In this document: one piece after another, positions 63,116-64,000 of the stretch | Layout: each line of letters starts with the position of its first letter | Position numbering within the stretch: position 1 is the first letter of the stretch | Origin: Ktedonobacteria bacterium brp13 | GTDB lineage: Bacteria; Chloroflexota; Ktedonobacteria; Ktedonobacterales; Ktedonobacteraceae | Length of the DNA stretch: 64,000 nucleotides | NCBI GenBank assembly: GCA_015099395.1 | Contig: AP024096.1 | Span: forward strand, 4,340,001 to 4,404,000 | Reading direction: 5' to 3' | Position numbers and translations under genes: made by a program | The notes under the pieces: model-generated | Told to the model about the DNA's origin: nothing | What the model saw: only the letters and a program-made list of their open reading frames with translations | Databases searched by the model: none

Positions 63116-64000
63116 TCACCTTGCGGCACGCTGCATCACCGCGCGTGCGAACTTTATCTCATCATAGCTGTAGTCTTCGCCCAGTTCCTCTTTTGCGGGC
63201 TTTAAGAAGCGATCTCCTACACGTTGAAAGACTTCAACAATCGCTTCATAGTGTCCTGCCGGGATAAAACGCTCCAGGTCTACATCTTCACCGTGCTCAT
63301 ATGCCGCCAGCAGGTACTCTACAATGGTGGCAGAAGAACGCTCGCAGGCGTGGGCGATCTCTTCCAGATCAAAACCCTGTGCCGCTAACGCGACAGAATG
63401 ACGCCGTCCCGCCTGCACAGTCCGATTACTGCTAGAACGCTCCACGATACCAGCGTCGCGCGCAGCAACCTCATCCGTTCTCACGGTATTGAACTGGATC
63501 ATAGACGTACGCTGAATATCAGGATGCGCCTGCTGATATTCAGCAATCACTGCGGTAAAAGGGAGATAATACGCTTCCAGCTTCTTACTGCCAACGCCCG
63601 GAATACGTATAAATTCGTGCTCGTTCTGCGGCAGAGTCTGAGCCATCATACGCAGCGACGAGTCGTTCATAATGACATACGGCGGCACACCAAGGCTGTC
63701 CGCCAATTGCTTACGCGTGGTACGCAGCAGATGGAATAGTTCTGCGTTAAGGGGCGCAAGATTTAACTCTTCGGCAACCGTCTTCTGCTGTGTAACTGCC
63801 TGCTCGGACGCTAGCTGGAACCGGATGCCGCCTTTGGTAATATCACGCGCCTGCGAAGTCAGGAGCAGCGTGTGAAAGCTATCGGGGGTCTCGCCTACGT
63901 AGCCCTGTTGCAGCAAGGCACTCCCGAGTTGACGCCATTGCACCTGACTCAGCGCTTTGCCAGCTCCATACACAACCAGGTGTTGATGATTAAAAGAACG
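63116..64000 (-). CDS. recQ: ATP-dependent DNA helicase RecQ, C-terminal part (cut by window)
   Basis: The frame is open to the right window edge. What is seen: the end of the RQC winged helix (LSQVQWRQLGSALLQQGYV), an HRDC domain (LFHLLRTTRKQLADSLGVPP to PGVGSKKLEAYYLPF), then a C-terminal HTH_40-type domain (AGRRHSVALAAQGFDLEEIA and on, ending VMQRAAR). RecQ unwinds DNA in repair and recombination. The helicase core with Walker motifs lies outside the window. The extra HTH domain is found in many bacterial RecQ proteins. Confidence 0.9.
   Translation of the reverse strand, partial: RSFNHQHLVVYGAGKALSQVQWRQLGSALLQQGYVGETPDSFHTLLLTSQARDITKGGIRFQLASEQAVTQQKTVAEELNLAPLNAELFHLLRTTRKQLADSLGVPPYVIMNDSSLRMMAQTLPQNEHEFIRIPGVGSKKLEAYYLPFTAVIAEYQQAHPDIQRTSMIQFNTVRTDEVAARDAGIVERSSSNRTVQAGRRHSVALAAQGFDLEEIAHACERSSATIVEYLLAAYEHGEDVDLERFIPAGHYEAIVEVFQRVGDRFLKPAKEELGEDYSYDEIKFARAVMQRAAR

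Noticed and set aside
1..64000. tRNA, rRNA and CRISPR arrays
   Set aside because: I looked on both strands for cloverleaf-like arms, conserved rRNA blocks and spaced direct repeats and saw none; a covariance search could still find a diverged one.

Overview
The window looks like chromosome from a Ktedonobacteria-type member of the Chloroflexota. The grounds are a WD40-fused Ser/Thr kinase, DUF4870 proteins with Gln-rich heads, a MalT/LuxR-type remnant, a tricorn protease, sedolisin and an IscB element carrying group II introns. This assignment is inference; no rRNA or tRNA gene was seen.

Layout. 1-1.7 kb: the tail of a ketosynthase-III-like gene and a type II thioesterase, the edge of a natural-product cluster. 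1.8-5.8 kb: a GT87-like membrane protein, an ECF sigma/anti-sigma pair, a TIR remnant and an aminotransferase. 6-15.5 kb: a glycerol and dihydroxyacetone block (glpK, glpF, dhaK-dhaL-dhaM) with a MarR regulator and an aldo/keto reductase. 15.6-32.8 kb: housekeeping and exported proteins (PQQ-type propeller lipoprotein, GGQ release-factor-like protein, GlsB, WD40 kinase, Tat substrate, sedolisin, DUF4870, tricorn protease, aldehyde dehydrogenase, Old Yellow Enzyme).

32.8-39.24 kb is the most unusual part. It is an IscB (RNA-guided nuclease of the IS200/IS605 superfamily) element read on the minus strand, and it is interrupted by two different full-length group II introns. One intron sits inside the presumed omegaRNA (HEARO) leader. 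The other sits inside iscB between the HNH and RuvC-III motifs. Removing both restores a continuous 424-residue IscB and a continuous structured leader. The element sits in the loop of a 23-bp inverted repeat that looks like the shared terminator of two convergent host genes.

39.3-47.2 kb: two unknown proteins, a large zinc-ribbon/BACON-like membrane protein, and a pyruvate (or branched-chain 2-oxoacid) dehydrogenase operon E1alpha-E1beta-E2. 47.8-52.8 kb: three acyltransferase-3 paralogues in tandem plus a fragment of a fourth. 53-58.7 kb: an FMN-dependent hydroxy-acid oxidase, a poly-Gln DUF4870 protein, a DUF3558-like lipoprotein and xylose isomerase. 59.1-61.8 kb: a probable conflict (defence) operon of a caspase-TPR protein, an EACC1-like protein and a zinc-binding protein. 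62.2-64 kb: a decayed LuxR/MalT-type regulator and the C-terminal part of RecQ, cut by the window end.

A dispersed ~75-bp palindromic repeat with compensatory stem changes occurs at least four times (722, 1665, 47203, 51135). At the fourth site a duplicated neighbouring gene supplies the matching unfilled sequence.
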